Both the position numbers and the translations under genes were made by a program. Of a stretch of 64,000 nt of DNA, positions 10,112-24,000 are shown in pieces; within the stretch, counting starts at the first letter, position 1; each line of letters opens with the position of its first letter. Source of the stretch: Trissonchulus latispiculum (lineage: Eukaryota; Nematoda; Enoplea; Enoplida; Ironidae); NCBI GenBank assembly GCA_030248195.1, contig JASAND010011169.1:53341-117340 (forward strand), read 5' to 3'. The notes under the pieces are model-generated. The model worked only from the letters and a program-made list of their open reading frames with translations. It made no database searches and was not told the origin of the DNA.

Positions 10112-13100
10112 GTTTAAGATAGTTATATCGCAATCAAAACATTCTTTTTGCAAATATATTAAAAAGTCAATTTTTGTGAGAAAAATTGGAAATGGAAAGT
10201 CTCAGCTCAATCAGCATTACTGACACCTCACAATGTGGACTTGGCACTCAGCAAGCAACAATTTACATAGTCAAAACAAATTTTATTTTCATAGATATAA
10301 GCATTGTAATGTCTTCGTAAAGCTTACCACTCTTTCGGATCGTTTAGTAGCTATAGCAATATAATGCCAGAAAGCCGGGTAGTCTTCTTACGTCCAACAA
10401 ATTCTCAGTCAAAACACTAAAATGTAAAGAACACCATTACATTAGAATTTAATTTCACAAAACACAAACGGCCTGCCTAAACGTAAATGCAGTTTGAGCA
10501 ATGAGAGAAATTGAAACTTGATCAGCCGAGCACAAATCCTAAAAGAACCTGGCTACTGGCTTTACCTATGTAAACCAAAATACTTTGGAGCAACAATATA
10601 CAGAAAGATGTCAAAAGTATTGCTGTCGACCGGTCTGATGGACTGACCTGGCTGTGGCTGATGGCTGGGTATTTATGTTTTATTCTTTTATAAAATTATA
10701 TTTTAGTTTTTATTTTTGTAGCTTTTATGTGGCCATATATTATATGTTTAAGGAAATCAGACGGTCGGTGAAACTATAAACAACATCACTCAAAATTAAC
10801 TGCTAGTTACAGATGTAAAAAATGAAAAATATTTCTATTTTTGCACCACAGCCATATATACCTAGTTAAAAGTGATTTGATAAACTTATCTAATATATAT
10901 TCATATTTGACCAAAGCTTATGTTGATAAACCGGATTTGAATTAAACATTGCGCCCTTTCAGCAAGCAATGAAGCATGAACTAACCCATCGTTTCATGTA
11001 AAGCTACTTTAGATATAGACATGGGTACACAGTACAACACAATGATGGATGTGCTTGGGTCGTTATTGAAGCCAAAAGTTTGGTAGAAAGAAGAATTAGC
11101 TTTCTATTTTAACCTCCTAACCTAAGCATAACAATCTGTATTGTGAAGTGCACGGTACTTGAACTATGGCATCAGTATTGCACATATCACAAAAAGGTTG
11201 GCATAAACTCAGAATACTAGTGTTGATGTTATTGTTGTTGTGTAATATACTCATAAAACTAAACTAAACTAAATTAAACTATAAGTAAGGGTATATATAA
11301 CCAATATTCAAGCTGTTTCCTAAAAAGCCGACTCAGTGGATTAGCTTTAAAATTATACAATATAATATTTTCATTACAAATTTCGAAATATTTACATGGG
11401 TACAGTTCTGTATGCTGCAAATTTGTAAATGTGAATTGTTTAATGTTTACGGTTTTTCGGGTTTAGCCGAAACAGACAACCGACAACAAGTTTGGTCGGT
11501 CAACAACATTAGAATCAGTCTGAAGAAAGTCAAAATTTAGAGGAATATCTTTTAATTGGCTCTCACTTTATTGGTTAAAAGTTCTAAGCTTAGGCGAAAC
11601 TTAAACCAGAATGGAAAGTAAACGTTAGCTTTTACGACACCTTATTTGATTAAAACGGAGATGATTCTCAGGAGAAAACCTTCTCCTATCATTGAGCAGT
11701 GTTGAGCAAATAAGCATGTTTTTGTTTACAAACACAGCTTACGATAATTTTTCCTTCAGACGCAATCCTTTTTTGGCATCAGATAAACAAACGGTGACTG
11801 ATACTTTCGAAAAACAAATCATCAATATCCGATCGATCCAGATCAGCCAACTGCTTTTTAAGCTATAGATAAAGCTTGAGAAAACCTTAGCCTATAAACA
11901 AGATAACAACTATAAAGCTTGAGCTTTTTGCGGAATACTTTATGAATTAAATTTCAAACTTTTTATCTTGAACTTGAACTTAGTTCCTTTAGACGGTTGC
12001 CGTTCCAACAAAATCGATAAAATAAATGTAATACAGCTTTGCTTTCACACAGAAACAAAAACCGCAATCCCTGAAAGTTTACCTCCCAAGTAAAACTTGT
12101 GTTGTAACTTATCGCCAAAACTACTCGAAGACATTGGTTTCGCACAATAAGCTTAATTAAAAACTATCCAATGGAAAGCATAAAGTTGCATCTAACTTTT
12201 TCTGAAAACACAAAATGGCAGGATCGGCAAGACTCTCCAGGGATTTCAATTAATTAAAATGGACAGCAATTAGGAGCTATAGGACACGCCAGTCTAAATT
12301 AAAGGCAAAATCCGCATGATAAATTCCCTGAGAAAAAATTAAAATAAAGAAAAACTCATGTCTAGAAATGTAATTATGGATGTATTCGACAAACCATTAT
12401 TCATGAATCTCTGGTGACTAAAATCGGAAAAAATAACTCTCCAATCCTGATTTTGTTTTCAGACACACTGAAATAAGATCTCGCAGAAGCAAGTACATAC
12501 TCAAACATGGGTTATCCAAACATGTCGTGGGGAAATGTTGAATATTAAATTTTGAACGACTGAAGAAACATGAAACTTAGAAACATGAAACTTAAACCGT
12601 TTGTTAGAAGTATTAAATTCTAGAGAATAAGACAAAGCATTAAAGCATTATTTAATTAATCGGAGATAAAGATCATATATGTGCTGTAAATATATCATAA
12701 AATACGAGTCTGTAATCACTTGTGCTGCACTGTCAATTTTAATTTCTTAGAGCAGTAGTAGATAAATGCAAGCTCGAGAGCGACGGTACCTTATTGCCAA
12801 CGAGAGTACTTTAAGAGTGAGGCCACTAGTAGGCTCCGTGTTAAGAGCAGTAGGATATGCTCTGCCCGCTAACCTATGCAGGCGTTAGCTTAGTTGGTTA
12901 ACTGTGGAGGTTAATTCACTGTAGGTTATTTAATAATTACATATTTAGAGAAATGATGTTACTTAAGCCAAAGATTCTAAGCTTAAGGTGTAAGCGAACC
13001 TCATGTCTTTCTTCACGAAGACATCTTTTGAATATTGATCAAGTGGAGAAAAGAAAGGCAAAAATAAGAAACCTTTGTCAGACCGGCCGTTGCTTTTTGG

Positions 13101-14720
13101 CTATCCGAATTCGAGCGAAATTCAGTTCTTTGATTCTGGGGCTCTGCTGAACCGAACATTTTATTGATCTGATTTGAGCTAAACAATACTTTACTTTTAT
13201 TTTGCTGTCAAATAATTTCTTCAGTCAGAACAAACAAAGAGGGCCGACAAGTAAGAGGACCCGAGCGGTAGCTAATAGATTTAAGGAAAATAAATTAAAC
13301 TAGCGGACAACCAGGCAATGCATTAATCTAATTGTAAGCTCATATAAGCCTGCCTGAGCTTGCCTCAAAATTAAGGTATCATCTTAGCTGGCACAAGATG
13401 GTCCAACCCTCATTCTAAATGTAATAAAGTCAAAATTAAAACTGACGCAAATTTCAATTTAAAGCTAAACAGCTCGTAAATTGATATTTACTTTGTTTTC
13501 TTGAGGAAAATGTGAACAAATACCAAAACAAACATAAAACTTAAGCTTCTAAGGTAATTCTGACTTGAAAAAGACTGTTAACAATAAAGACTGCATATAT
13601 ACATAAGCATAGTTATATCCTGAAAAGAAAGTTATTTTGCCAAATTCTGACCAACATAGTACGCGAAATTATTCAAAGAGAGTCTAGAAGTTGACAATTT
13701 TCAAACAAGTTTCCGTCCATACCTCATCAAAAACCTGACAATTTTGGTCTTTGACAAGATAAATTCCCGGGCGGTGCTATGCTGCCACCGAAACTTCAAG
13801 AAAACTAAATAGTTTCATGCATTCGAAATGAGCCAAACCTATCAAAAAAACAAATCCAATTGAGCAATGACAAACTAAAGCATTTTTGGAACTTTAAAGG
13901 CGGAAACTTTGGCTGAAGTTTATTGTTATGGTGTACTACAAATGTCTTCAAATGGCTGCAGACTACAACAAGCATAATTGAGCACTACAAAATTTTAAAA
14001 ATGTAGATTCCATAAGCGAATGCATACGTCTGCATTCATTAGCAAAAATACAATAGCTTTAGCGAGAATTGCTTCAGTTAGCTAAGCGCAAGGGCCAATA
14101 AATTTCTGTCTCCGATTTTGTCGAAAGGTTGCTTATAGGGTTCTTTGATCCCCCTGAATCCGAATATAAAATTCCGTTTTGCGATATGACGATTCTTTCG
14201 TTCAATATATACTATAACTTACAACATCTTTGTATAGCTTACAAAGTCTTTGAGCTTTTTGGAGCGATCGCCATCCATACTTCGAGAAATCAATCTAGAA
14301 TTTCTAAACATTTTAGCGAGGTTTAGTGACCCAGCTTTCTGCACATCTTGGTACACTCAGTGGCCTGTAATGCGCAGTTTCAGCCGATTCTTTTACAGTA
14401 GTTTGGAGTAATTGGCTCAAATCTTCGAAATGGCACCAAATAACAGGGATATCGATAATGTAATCTAGCACTGCGAACGCAGGGATTAACGAAATCACGT
14501 CATTTTTACAAGAGTTAAGACAGATACTTGGAGTATTAATTGGAGCAAAGTTGGGTTCATTTGGTAAACCACAGCTTATTAGAAGTTAGTTAACCTCCAC
14601 CCGTATAGACCTACAACCCGCAATTTATCGCACTTTTACCTTTACTCTAAACCTAATACTATTATGCGGCAAAAGACTAGCTAGCTTTTCCAACATCGAA
14701 CTTTTAGTGAAATTCGTAGC
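10112..14720. other. long AT-rich intergenic region, no gene recognised
   Basis: I read both strands and found only short frames lacking family similarity. A short ACTAAACTAAACTAA run is near 11260. At 12893, TTAGCTTAGTTGGTTAA resembles a pol III A box but has no properly spaced B box. Confidence 0.4.
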
Positions 14721-16123
14721 CTGTCCGTGTACGAAGGGGACATTTGATTTTCAAATGCAGATAAGCAGCAAAAATCAAGCAATTATGTTGATTTTTGCAT
14801 TAATTTCTGCATAAAAATCAAATACATAGCTGTTCTGAGTTTGATTTTTCATGCGCTCCAGCTTCAAAATGCAAAAATCAAACTGCTTTCCGATTGGCTA
14901 GAGTCGCGCCTGTAGTGATTGGCAGGTTAAAATCACGTGACCTACTGTGCAATGAAGACTTAAGGCGTGGCGTGCAGAAAATAGTGCTGGAAAGTGGAAA
15001 GTAGGAACGATATTGGAAATAACTGCATACAATTGTGTATACAATGTATAGAGAGAGAGATCATTTTGCAAAACTATTATAAAATAATCGTAGTATATAA
15101 AATTTCCAAACTAAGCTAATTCGCTAATTGGATCAGTGGCTTTCTTTTTACTTGGCGCTGCTACAGTTGCAATGCAGATCGAATCCCGAACCAATGATAA
15201 AAAGCTAATTATATATCTGAACAGTTCTTTAAGTTCTAAGTATGGATTACTGCAAATCTTATCAAATTAAGACAAACATAGAATGGGTGTTTTGGAGGAC
15301 ACAACTTTGATTTTGGAACACTGCATCTTACAAAATTTTAAATTTTTCCTTTCCTTTCTTTTCTTTTTCTTCCTTTCCTTTCTTTTCCTTAAAATTTTAA
15401 AGTTTGAGCACAAATGAGTACTCCTATAGGGTCTCTGTATATGCCAAATTACAGCCTTATAGCTCGCACCAGTAATAAAATTTTCCTTTCTTTAGCCAAA
15501 ATTTTTAAAGTTTTTGCCTATTTTTTGCCAATTAAATTTTTAATTAATTATGTTGGTAGATGTGAAAAAGGAGGGGGCTGGGGCACATAAACCCTACGCA
15601 TGGATGGAACATAAACTCTACCAAATTTTCAGCAAAATCAAAGAAAAAAATTTCGGTTTCCCTTGGTCCCCCTCGCGAATCAAAAAAAATCGAATTTCGC
15701 GAAATTGAAAAATTTGCGATATTTGAACTCAGCACGATCAAAAACATGGCCATACCAGATTTTAGCTCGATTTGTCAATACAAATTGTCTCGATTTGTCA
15801 TACACAATTGTATGCAGTTATTTCCAATATCGTTTGTACTTTCCACTTTCCAGCACAATTTTATGCACGCCACGCCTTAAATCTTCATTGCACAGTACAT
15901 AGGTCACGTGATTTTAACCTGCCAATCACAACAGGTGCGACTCTAGCCAATCAGAAAGCAGTTTGATTTTTGCATTTTGAAGCTGATGCGCATGAAAAAT
16001 CAAACTCAGAACAGCTATGTTTTTGATTTTTATGCAGAAATTAATGCAAAAATCAACATAATTGCTTGATTTTTGCTGCTTATCTGCATTTGAAAATCAA
16101 ATGTCCCCTTCGTACACGGACAG
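14721..16123. mobile_element. foldback DNA element with about 330-bp terminal inverted repeats
   Basis: It begins CTGTCCGTGTACGAAGGGGA and ends with the reverse complement. The arms (about 14721-15050 and 15795-16123) remain similar over their whole length. Outside is TAGC on both sides, a 4-bp target duplication. The unpaired middle is AT-rich with pyrimidine runs (15345-15390) and no transposase. Confidence 0.75.
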
Positions 16124-16283
16124 TAGCCCCCCTCCCCTTAAGCCTAATTGCTGTTTACTTTGAGTTTTAATAACCGCGAACTACTGCCTAACCTAGTAGT
16201 AACACACCGGCTTTATTCGCAAAAATGAGTCATTTTATACAAATCAAGTAAAATACAAAAGTGATAAGTAAACAAAATTACGG

Positions 16284-17385
16284 GGTGATACTCCGGTAGG
16301 CGCACACCTTACAATTTTTCGCAATTGTCAGAAATGCTCTATTCCGGTAGGCGCACACCTAACAAAACTGAGGGCATACTGTAAAACGCTCTACTCCGGT
16401 AGGCGCACACCTTACTAAACTGAAGGTTTACTGCAAAACGCTCTACTCCGGGAGGCGCACACCTTACAAACAGTGATTTCTTGTACTAGTGATAATATGT
16501 ACTAAACTGATTGCAACTAAAATTGCACACCTGTTACAAAATAATTAATCACCGCAACATGACAGGCAGGTGTAGATGTAGTTATCGGAACTAAATGCAA
16601 AAGAAAAATACAACACAAATCTATTGATAAGGTAAGTTCCGCCGTTACAGGCGCCAATTTTAGGAGACATTCTGGGATCTTTTCAGGATAACCCCCCCAG
16701 GTCCAGATTCCGCAAAACTTGACCAAATGAGCTGAAATCTGGTATGGGTATGTTTTTTTCGATTTCGCGAAAAGTTTTAAGCTTAAAATTTAAGCTTATA
16801 CTGAGCTAACGAAAAGCTGAATCGAAAAACGGATTTCAGATTCGTGTTCTGCGACCTCGAAAAAAATCGAATTTCGCGAAATCGAAAAATTTTGCGATAT
16901 TTGAACTCAGCGTGGTCGAAAACATACCCATACCAGATTTCAGCTCATTTGGTCAAGTTTTGCGGAATATGGACCTGGGGGGTTATCCTGAAAAGATCTT
17001 AGAATGTCTCCTAAAATTGGCGCCTGTAACGGCGGAACTTACCTTTTCAATAGATTTGTGTTATATTTTTCTTTTGCATTTAGTTCCGATAACTACGTCT
17101 ACACCTGCTTGTCATGTTGCGGTGATTAATTATTTTGTAACAGTTGTGCAATTTTAGTTTGCAATCAGTTTAGTACATAATATCACTAGTACACACTATT
17201 TGTAAGGTGTGCGCCTCCCGGAGTAGAGCGTTTTGCAGTAAACCTTCAGTTTAGTAAGGTGTGCTCCTACCGGAGTAGAGCGTTTTACAGTATGCCCTCA
17301 GTTTTGTAAGGTGTGCGCCTACCGGAGTAGAGCATTTCTGACAATTGCGAAAAATTGTAAGGTGTGCGCCTACCGGAGTATCACC
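16284..17385. mobile_element. near-complete palindromic element with 66-bp tandem units and a perfect 8-bp target duplication
   Basis: AATTACGG occurs at 16276-16283 and again at 17386-17393. The element is nearly one long palindrome with its axis near 16830. Each arm starts GGTGATACTCCGGTAGGCGC and carries about four tandem units of roughly 66 bp that share CTCCGGTAGGCGCACACCTTA. The mirrored 70-80 codon frames in the two arms (PVTAEL, CHVAVINYF) are a result of the palindrome and not a recognised protein. Confidence 0.8.
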
Positions 17386-17393
17386 AATTACGG

Positions 17394-17712
17394 ATACCTG
17401 GTCCATGAAAAAGTCAAAACTGTTCTAGGAATTTTGCGAACCGGAATATATATACACTGCTACAGACTTCAGAAACTGATAAAACTGGTGAACCTTAAGT
17501 CAACGTCCTTCAAATATTACTAAAATCTGCATGCAAATTTTACAGTTCACATTTATTTCAGAAATGTCAGAAGACATTTGAACTCAAATAAAAATTGTCC
17601 GTCACCATCGCAATGCATTTCATCCTGAATACCATTAACCTTCAAAAGGGACCGTTACATATACAAAGCAGAAAAAATTAGTCAAAAGGTGCTAGCAGTT
17701 AAGCCTATGTTC
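17394..17712. other. 3' flank of DNAJC9
   Basis: AT-rich presumed 3' UTR and intergenic sequence between the palindromic element and the DNAJC9 stop. No other feature was seen. Confidence 0.4.
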
Positions 17713-18027
17713 TTAACGCTTCTTTCTTCCGCTCGCCTTTTTCACTGGCACAGCGCTCGCTTCCTCGTCAGAAATTCCATTTTCACTAGAAGATTTTCGT
17801 TTTCCTCTCCCTTTCGGCTTCGCGGATTTGGAGGAGTCGCCACCGTATTTGGCCGCCAGCTGGTCCAGGAAACCGCTGGCAGCAGCCTCTCTGTCCGCTT
17901 GGCGGCGCTGTATCATCTGTTCTAGACTGAGATCCCCATTGGCTGCCGCTCCGCCGCCAAAAGACTTGGCCTTCATCTCCTTCAGCATTTTCTCAGCCTC
18001 CATAGCCTCACGTCGTTGACGAGCAGT
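17713..18027 (-). CDS. DNAJC9: DNAJC9 exon 5 (C-terminus and stop)
   Basis: 105 codons including TAA at 17713-17715. It starts TARQRREAMEAEKMLKEMKA, has the Q-rich/basic helix MIQRRQADRE and the conserved FLDQLAAKYGG, and ends in a lysine/arginine-rich nuclear-type tail. Confidence 0.92.
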   Translation of the reverse strand, partial: TARQRREAMEAEKMLKEMKAKSFGGGAAANGDLSLEQMIQRRQADREAAASGFLDQLAAKYGGDSSKSAKPKGRGKRKSSSENGISDEEASAVPVKKASGRKKR

Positions 18028-21000
18028 CTAAACAGGAGGAATGAAAAATCAAATTTTTAAAGGAAAATACATTATACAAAACTGACCTATACACATTTGA
18101 CAAATAATAACCCGGGAAATGGAAACACTCCATGCAATTTCATAGGCAAAAGTAATTAATTATAAAACCATCAAAGTGAAACCACAAAATACATAAGATT
18201 TATAGTACGACCAAAAATGTGTGTACAAACTTTGACAGTCTATAACAGGCGGAGTCAACCCAATAATGTATATATTTTTAGAATCGTCAGAAGCTGGAGA
18301 TTTCGAAAATCTGGTAAAATTTGGAATTCAGGGTTTCATCCACAGAAAATCTAAAATTGTTTCTTTGATCAAATAGAGCTGGTCCCGCTGCACATTTTCG
18401 CAAGCTTTTCACGAAAATGCGCCAAATCTCCGGACTTCAGAGTTCTCAAAATCTCCGGATTTTAAAAACTTTCTCCAACACCGACAATGTGGGTATCATT
18501 TGAAAGGCTCTTAACGAACTGAACAACTTTTGTATAAAATTAAAGAAATCTTGTAAATCCACTCAATTCCCGCAATCCGCGAAAATTTTCCGGATTTTAG
18601 AAATTGTCTCCAATACCCCCAATGACTATAAATGCACCGCATTCCGGAATTATCGAATTCCGGACTAAACCCTAGCTTGCTGTTTTTCGTTAATTCAGAG
18701 AAATGGGCGCACTTCTGCCCGTTGGCTCTATTACAAAAATTGCTCAGATTATCAAGAGCTTTCAACTGATTCCCATAGTTCGGGGTATATATTGGAGACA
18801 ATTTCGAAAATCCGAAAAATCTTTCACGAATTGTGGGACTTGAATGCATTTTCAAGAGTTCATTCTATTACAAAAGTTGTTCAGCTCTTTAAGAGATTTC
18901 GAATGATGCCTATCTTGAAGGTATTGCAGAAAATTTTTAAAATCCAGAAATTTAGAGAACCCGGAAATCCCAAAATTGTGTGCATTTTCGTGAAAAGCTT
19001 GTAAAAGCGAAAATGTGGAGCGGGACCAGCTCTATTTGATCATGGAAACAAAATTTTGATTGCAATAAAAATTGGGCGAAAAATTGAAAATTTTAGATTT
19101 TCCGCGGATGACCCAGAATTTTTTAGATTTTCGAAATTTCCAGTTCCTGACAACTATAACAAGTAACAAAAATGCTTCGCACAAAAAGGGGATAATATGT
19201 GTGTTGGGCCTATGTTTATCAATTCCGGTTGAGAGAGCAAAGACACAAATCCGACACTGCATGTTGGGTGGGCGGTTCTATGGCGAAAGTTATTCAATTC
19301 GCTTCGGGCTTTCTTTGACACTAAATTTGAACGCTTTTGAAAAAATTAATTTTTGACCCAAAATCGCTTAAGTCCCCACCTACCCAACCACAGCACCCTA
19401 CAACCACTTTGGACAAGCAATTCTATGACAAAAGTTGTTCAGCTCACTTAGGGCTTTCATTTGATACCAAATTTGACCACTTTTGAAAAATTTTATTTTC
19501 GACCACTTGACCCCCCACCCGACTGACCCTTCAAACGGCAAATTGGGACCAGCCCAGCAAATTAATTTCGTCGGACAGCAAATAGAAAAGCGGAAATGAG
19601 CTCGGGGAACCAGAAAACCCCTATGGACAAATTTTTGACGGGCCACAGTAATCGCTAGGGAAGTGATAGAGAAACGAATATGGAGCGTTAGTTAGTTCAA
19701 TATAATGTAATTTCTCAACATCAGCTCCAGCTCGTAAGGTTCGACTTGAGCGACGATCACAAAAATGGCGACTTTTCGATCTGAGCCGACGCTGTGGCGC
19801 ATCTGCGGCGCAAAAAAGTTGCGATTCTTAAATTCTTTAGAGAGTACTACTAGACTCTATAGCCCTTTAGGTTGGCCCACCGCTGCAGTTCGCGCGAAAG
19901 CGGCGAACATTATGTACAATACAACCATCAAATAGGAGAAACCGGAAAAAACATCGCCGCCATAACCGGTCAGGGGCGCAACTTTTTAACGGTACGCGAT
20001 ACGGGGCTGAAACTGCGCTCACATACTTTATTCGGTGTGCTCTAGAATTTGCGCAGGCTTTGGTGCAGCTTCTTTTACACTGTCTCCAGCCACTTTTCAC
20101 ACATATTACAGGGGTCGCTTTTGAAAATACATACATTACTCCAAAAGTTAATCTGTTATAAACGGTCAAAATTTGTACACACATTTTTTGGTCGTACCAT
20201 TGTGAGCTATATTCACATATTTTCTGAATTTAAGACAATACAAAGACAATAGCCAACCCAACAACAATGATGGTGTGCGCAAAAACCACTGTATTAATGA
20301 TATGTTAAAACAAACAAAAGCCACAGCTGAAATATCGAAAAACTCAAAAACATCACGAAAAGACTGACAAAATCAACAAACAACCTACATGTTTCTTGGA
20401 CTTGGCTTCTGTCAGAATTTTCTTTGTCTTGGCAAACTGGGGATAGTTGGAGATTTGGTCATCTGCCAACATCTGCTCCAGCAGGGTCAGATATCTGGGT
20501 CCTGCAGTGGCCTCGTCTGAGTAGGGAATGTACTCCAACAGTTTTCTCATATTTCCACGAAATCGTTCATAGTAGTGAGCTAGGTCTGCCTTTTCCTCAT
20601 CAGAACCTACAACATAAAAACAGCCAACAAACATAAAGCTATTAAACAAAATTAGAGAAAACCAAACTTCAGGTGGTGACTGAACAGCTGATTCTGTGCA
20701 GACAAGATAAACAGTCGTACTGTTAATCTAGAAATGCTCCCAGACGTAAGTATGTATATGTACCATTAACCTCATCAAAAAACTGTTATGCTGTCAGTTG
20801 AACTAGCAAGTCCAAACAACAATCATTCAGGGCTGACGACACCGACAAACAAACAGTACAATAAAATTAAAATGTTTTAATTTGAATTTTAAATAATAAT
20901 TTTTGAAAAACCGTTCACAACATTTCAGTCCAGCAAGCGTTTCAGTTTCACTTACCGACATATTTAGCATGATATTCTTCAATGTCCTGCAGAGTCACCG

Positions 21001-24000
21001 GCTTGAACAGCAGGCGCCAGTAGGCATCCCAGTCATCAGCTGAGATCAGTATATTCTCATCATCAACAACACCTATAAAATAAACGTTATATAATGTATA
21101 TATATAATTATATATAACGTTAACGTTGCTTTAATATAGAATAACTTATATATTAATCTACACAGCAATTTATTAGGAGGAACGGCCCTCCGAAAATTTC
21201 CTCCCCCGGAAATTACCCCTCCTCCTAAATCGGTCGCCGAGGATGTAGGCAGTGGAGTCAGAGGGGATCGTGTCCCCTGCCAGGATTCCAATTGGTCAGA
21301 GAAAATTTGCCGTCGGAAAAAATTTTATAATTGTTTCGTTTACGTTTACAATTTAATAATTTCGGAGTTAATTTTATTACTGAACTGAGGAAATACTAAA
21401 CTACTCATCAAAATAGACTGCCAAATTTTCGAAATTAGCGACCACAGAACCCCCCCATCAATTCAACCATCGAACACCGGCATTTATCTAACACTTTTGT
21501 AGAAATTGTTGTCTCAAAAAATGAGAAAACTCAAAGAAATCGTTTCACTGAGCGAAATTTTTAAAGGAATTTGAAATATAGCACAAACCTTATTTATGTG
21601 ATTTGATAAAAATAAATATTTTTAAAGTATATACCAACCTTTTTGGATTGGATTAGACATCGATATTCGATGATATATAATACATATGGATTCTTATTCC
21701 AAATAATCCTTCAGCTTCTGGGGGCACTGCCGTAAGTTGACCCCTGCCGGAATGTTTGTCCGCCCCCCCCCTTTAGCTGTTCAAATTTTAGCCCAAAATA
21801 GGCGAATTTTCGAATATTTTCTGGCTTCGTCGGAGCTTTTTATTCCTGCTGAGCAGGAATTTATAAAAAGGAAACTAGTAAGTTTAGTGCATTGTGAGTT
21901 ATTTCTAGTCATTTCTCCATTCAGAAGCCCTATCTTCAACACAGGGCTAGCTTAGGTCAGATTTTTTTGCATTCGAATTATGCAAATTAGGTTTTGGAAC
22001 CTATTTAAGCGGCAGAACGGAGAGCCTTCGCGCAGTCTTCGGCTGTCAGCAATCTAAACGGTTGCAGATTTTTGAGCACCAGTGTGCTTGGGAGCTACAC
22101 ACTTCACAAGCTCAGCCCAATCACGGCATGGTAAGCATAGGCCTGCACTCCCTGATGAGCATAGAGGTTATCGAAAGTTGAAGAAAAAATTGAGCAATGA
22201 CCATTGAACAATTGAAAAAATTTTCTTTTCTTTTCATTTGGAACAACATGTATATACGTAAGTTTAGTTTGTCAGCTGAACTGCTTAACCCAATGATTTT
22301 AACTGATTGTATTGTGCTATTATGCTACAATTTGTATGCTGAGGAAGGTCTGGTCTGATAAGAAAGCAAAAACAGTAGGATGTTTCACAGGATAACAGTA
22401 GTTCGATATCAAAAGAAATAAAGGGAAGTCAAGTGAAATTGCAAACCAAACCTGCAGTTCTAACGCTTAAAAGAGCTTCTGACAAAAACAATTTTGCAAC
22501 TAAACAAAAACAGGTCAACAAAGGAATACTGCCCCTTTTGGGGGCCTACTTGTTTGTAATAATGTCTATGTTAAACCTAAAATCCAGGCATTTTTGAGAT
22601 CTTTCTGAGTTTTTCCAGGCAAACTATGCAAAAATATATACTAGTTTTCGTTTTTGCAAAACTCTCCCCTACCCGAAACTCCCACCGCGGAAGCTTCCTC
22701 TCCTCTGAAAATACCTTCAACCTCGTAAAAACATAAAATACGTATATAAAAACACAAGTAACAAAAATGCTCCGCACAAGGATAATATGTGTGTGTTGGC
22801 TGTGCTTATATTATATCGTTTATATACATTCCGGTTGAAGAAGTAAAGACAAAAGTTTCATAGGCACGTGACGTTATTTGGCACAGCAAGTTTGGGTGGG
22901 TGGCTCCATGACAAAAGTTGTTCCGTTCGCATAGGACTTTCATTTGACACAAATTTGACCACTTTTGACCTAAAATCGTCGAGTCCCCACCCCACCCGAC
23001 CACACCACAATACTCACAGCCACATTGGGTACGCAGTTCTATGACAAAAGTTGCTCAGCTCACTTAGGGCTTTCATTTGATACAAAATTTGACCACTTTT
23101 GAAAAATTTTATTTTTAGACCCAAAATCGCCTAAGTACCCCCCACCCACCCCACCAAAGCACTGTACAGCCACTTTGGGTATGCAGTTCTATGACAAAAG
23201 TTGCTCATCTCACTCAGGGCCTTCATTTGATACCAAATTTGACCACTTTTGAAAAATTTTATTTTTGACCAAAATCGCCAAGTCCCCACCCCACCCCACC
23301 ACAGCACTCTTACAGCCACTTTGGGTATGGAGTTCTATGACAAAAGTTGCTCACCTCACTTAGGGCTTTCATTTGATACCAAATTTGACCACTTTTGAAA
23401 AATTTTATTTTCGACCACTACCCCCCACCCGACTGACCCTTCAAACGGCAAACTGGAACCAGCCCAGCAATATAGCATGTCGGACGGCAAAACGGATACC
23501 GGGAATGAGCTGGGCACACCAGAAAACCCCTACAGACAAAGTTTTGACAGGCCAGGTAGAGCCTACCATGGACCTCCAGGAAGCGGTTTCCGACTTGACC
23601 CTCCCGACGGCAAAGTGGAACCAGCCCAGCAAGATGGGTACGTCTGACGGTAAAACTGACTGCGGGAATCGATTCTCCGTGTCAGAAAACCATTGTATGG
23701 AAGGTCTGAGCTTTTAAAGTTGAATAGATAGCGAGAAATTTCGATTTTTCATTTTTCGAATGTTCGCCATTTTTGACGGGTCACTGTGGTCGCTAGGGAA
23801 GTGATAGAGAAACGCAACCTGGACCGTTAGTTAGTTCAATGTATGCAATTTCTGAATACAAAAAGAAATCAGCTCCAGATCGTAACGTTCGACCTGAGCG
23901 ACGACCACAAAAATGGTCACTTTTCGCTATGAGCCGACTTTGCGGCGCCACGCGGCGCTGTGGCGCAGCTGCGGCGCAAAAAAGTTGTGGTTCTTAAATT

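Noticed and set aside
12880..12940. Possible tRNA gene (TTAGCTTAGTTGGTTAA)
   Set aside because: Only the A-box-like word is present; the B-box candidate is too close and no cloverleaf can be drawn.
16517..17157. Two similar 70-80 codon frames suggesting a duplicated small gene
   Set aside because: They are the two mirrored arms of the palindromic element at 16284-17385, with no start context or family match.
22140..22200. CTGATGAG followed by CGAAAG, resembling a hammerhead ribozyme core
   Set aside because: Neither stem II nor stems I/III can be formed around it and no cleavage-site UH with pairing flank follows; taken as chance.
23441..23717. Frames reading MSWAHQKTPIDKVLRGQVEP and the like in several places
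   Set aside because: They recur wherever the Helentron-like tail subunit recurs, with frame breaks and no initiation context; repeat translation, not genes.
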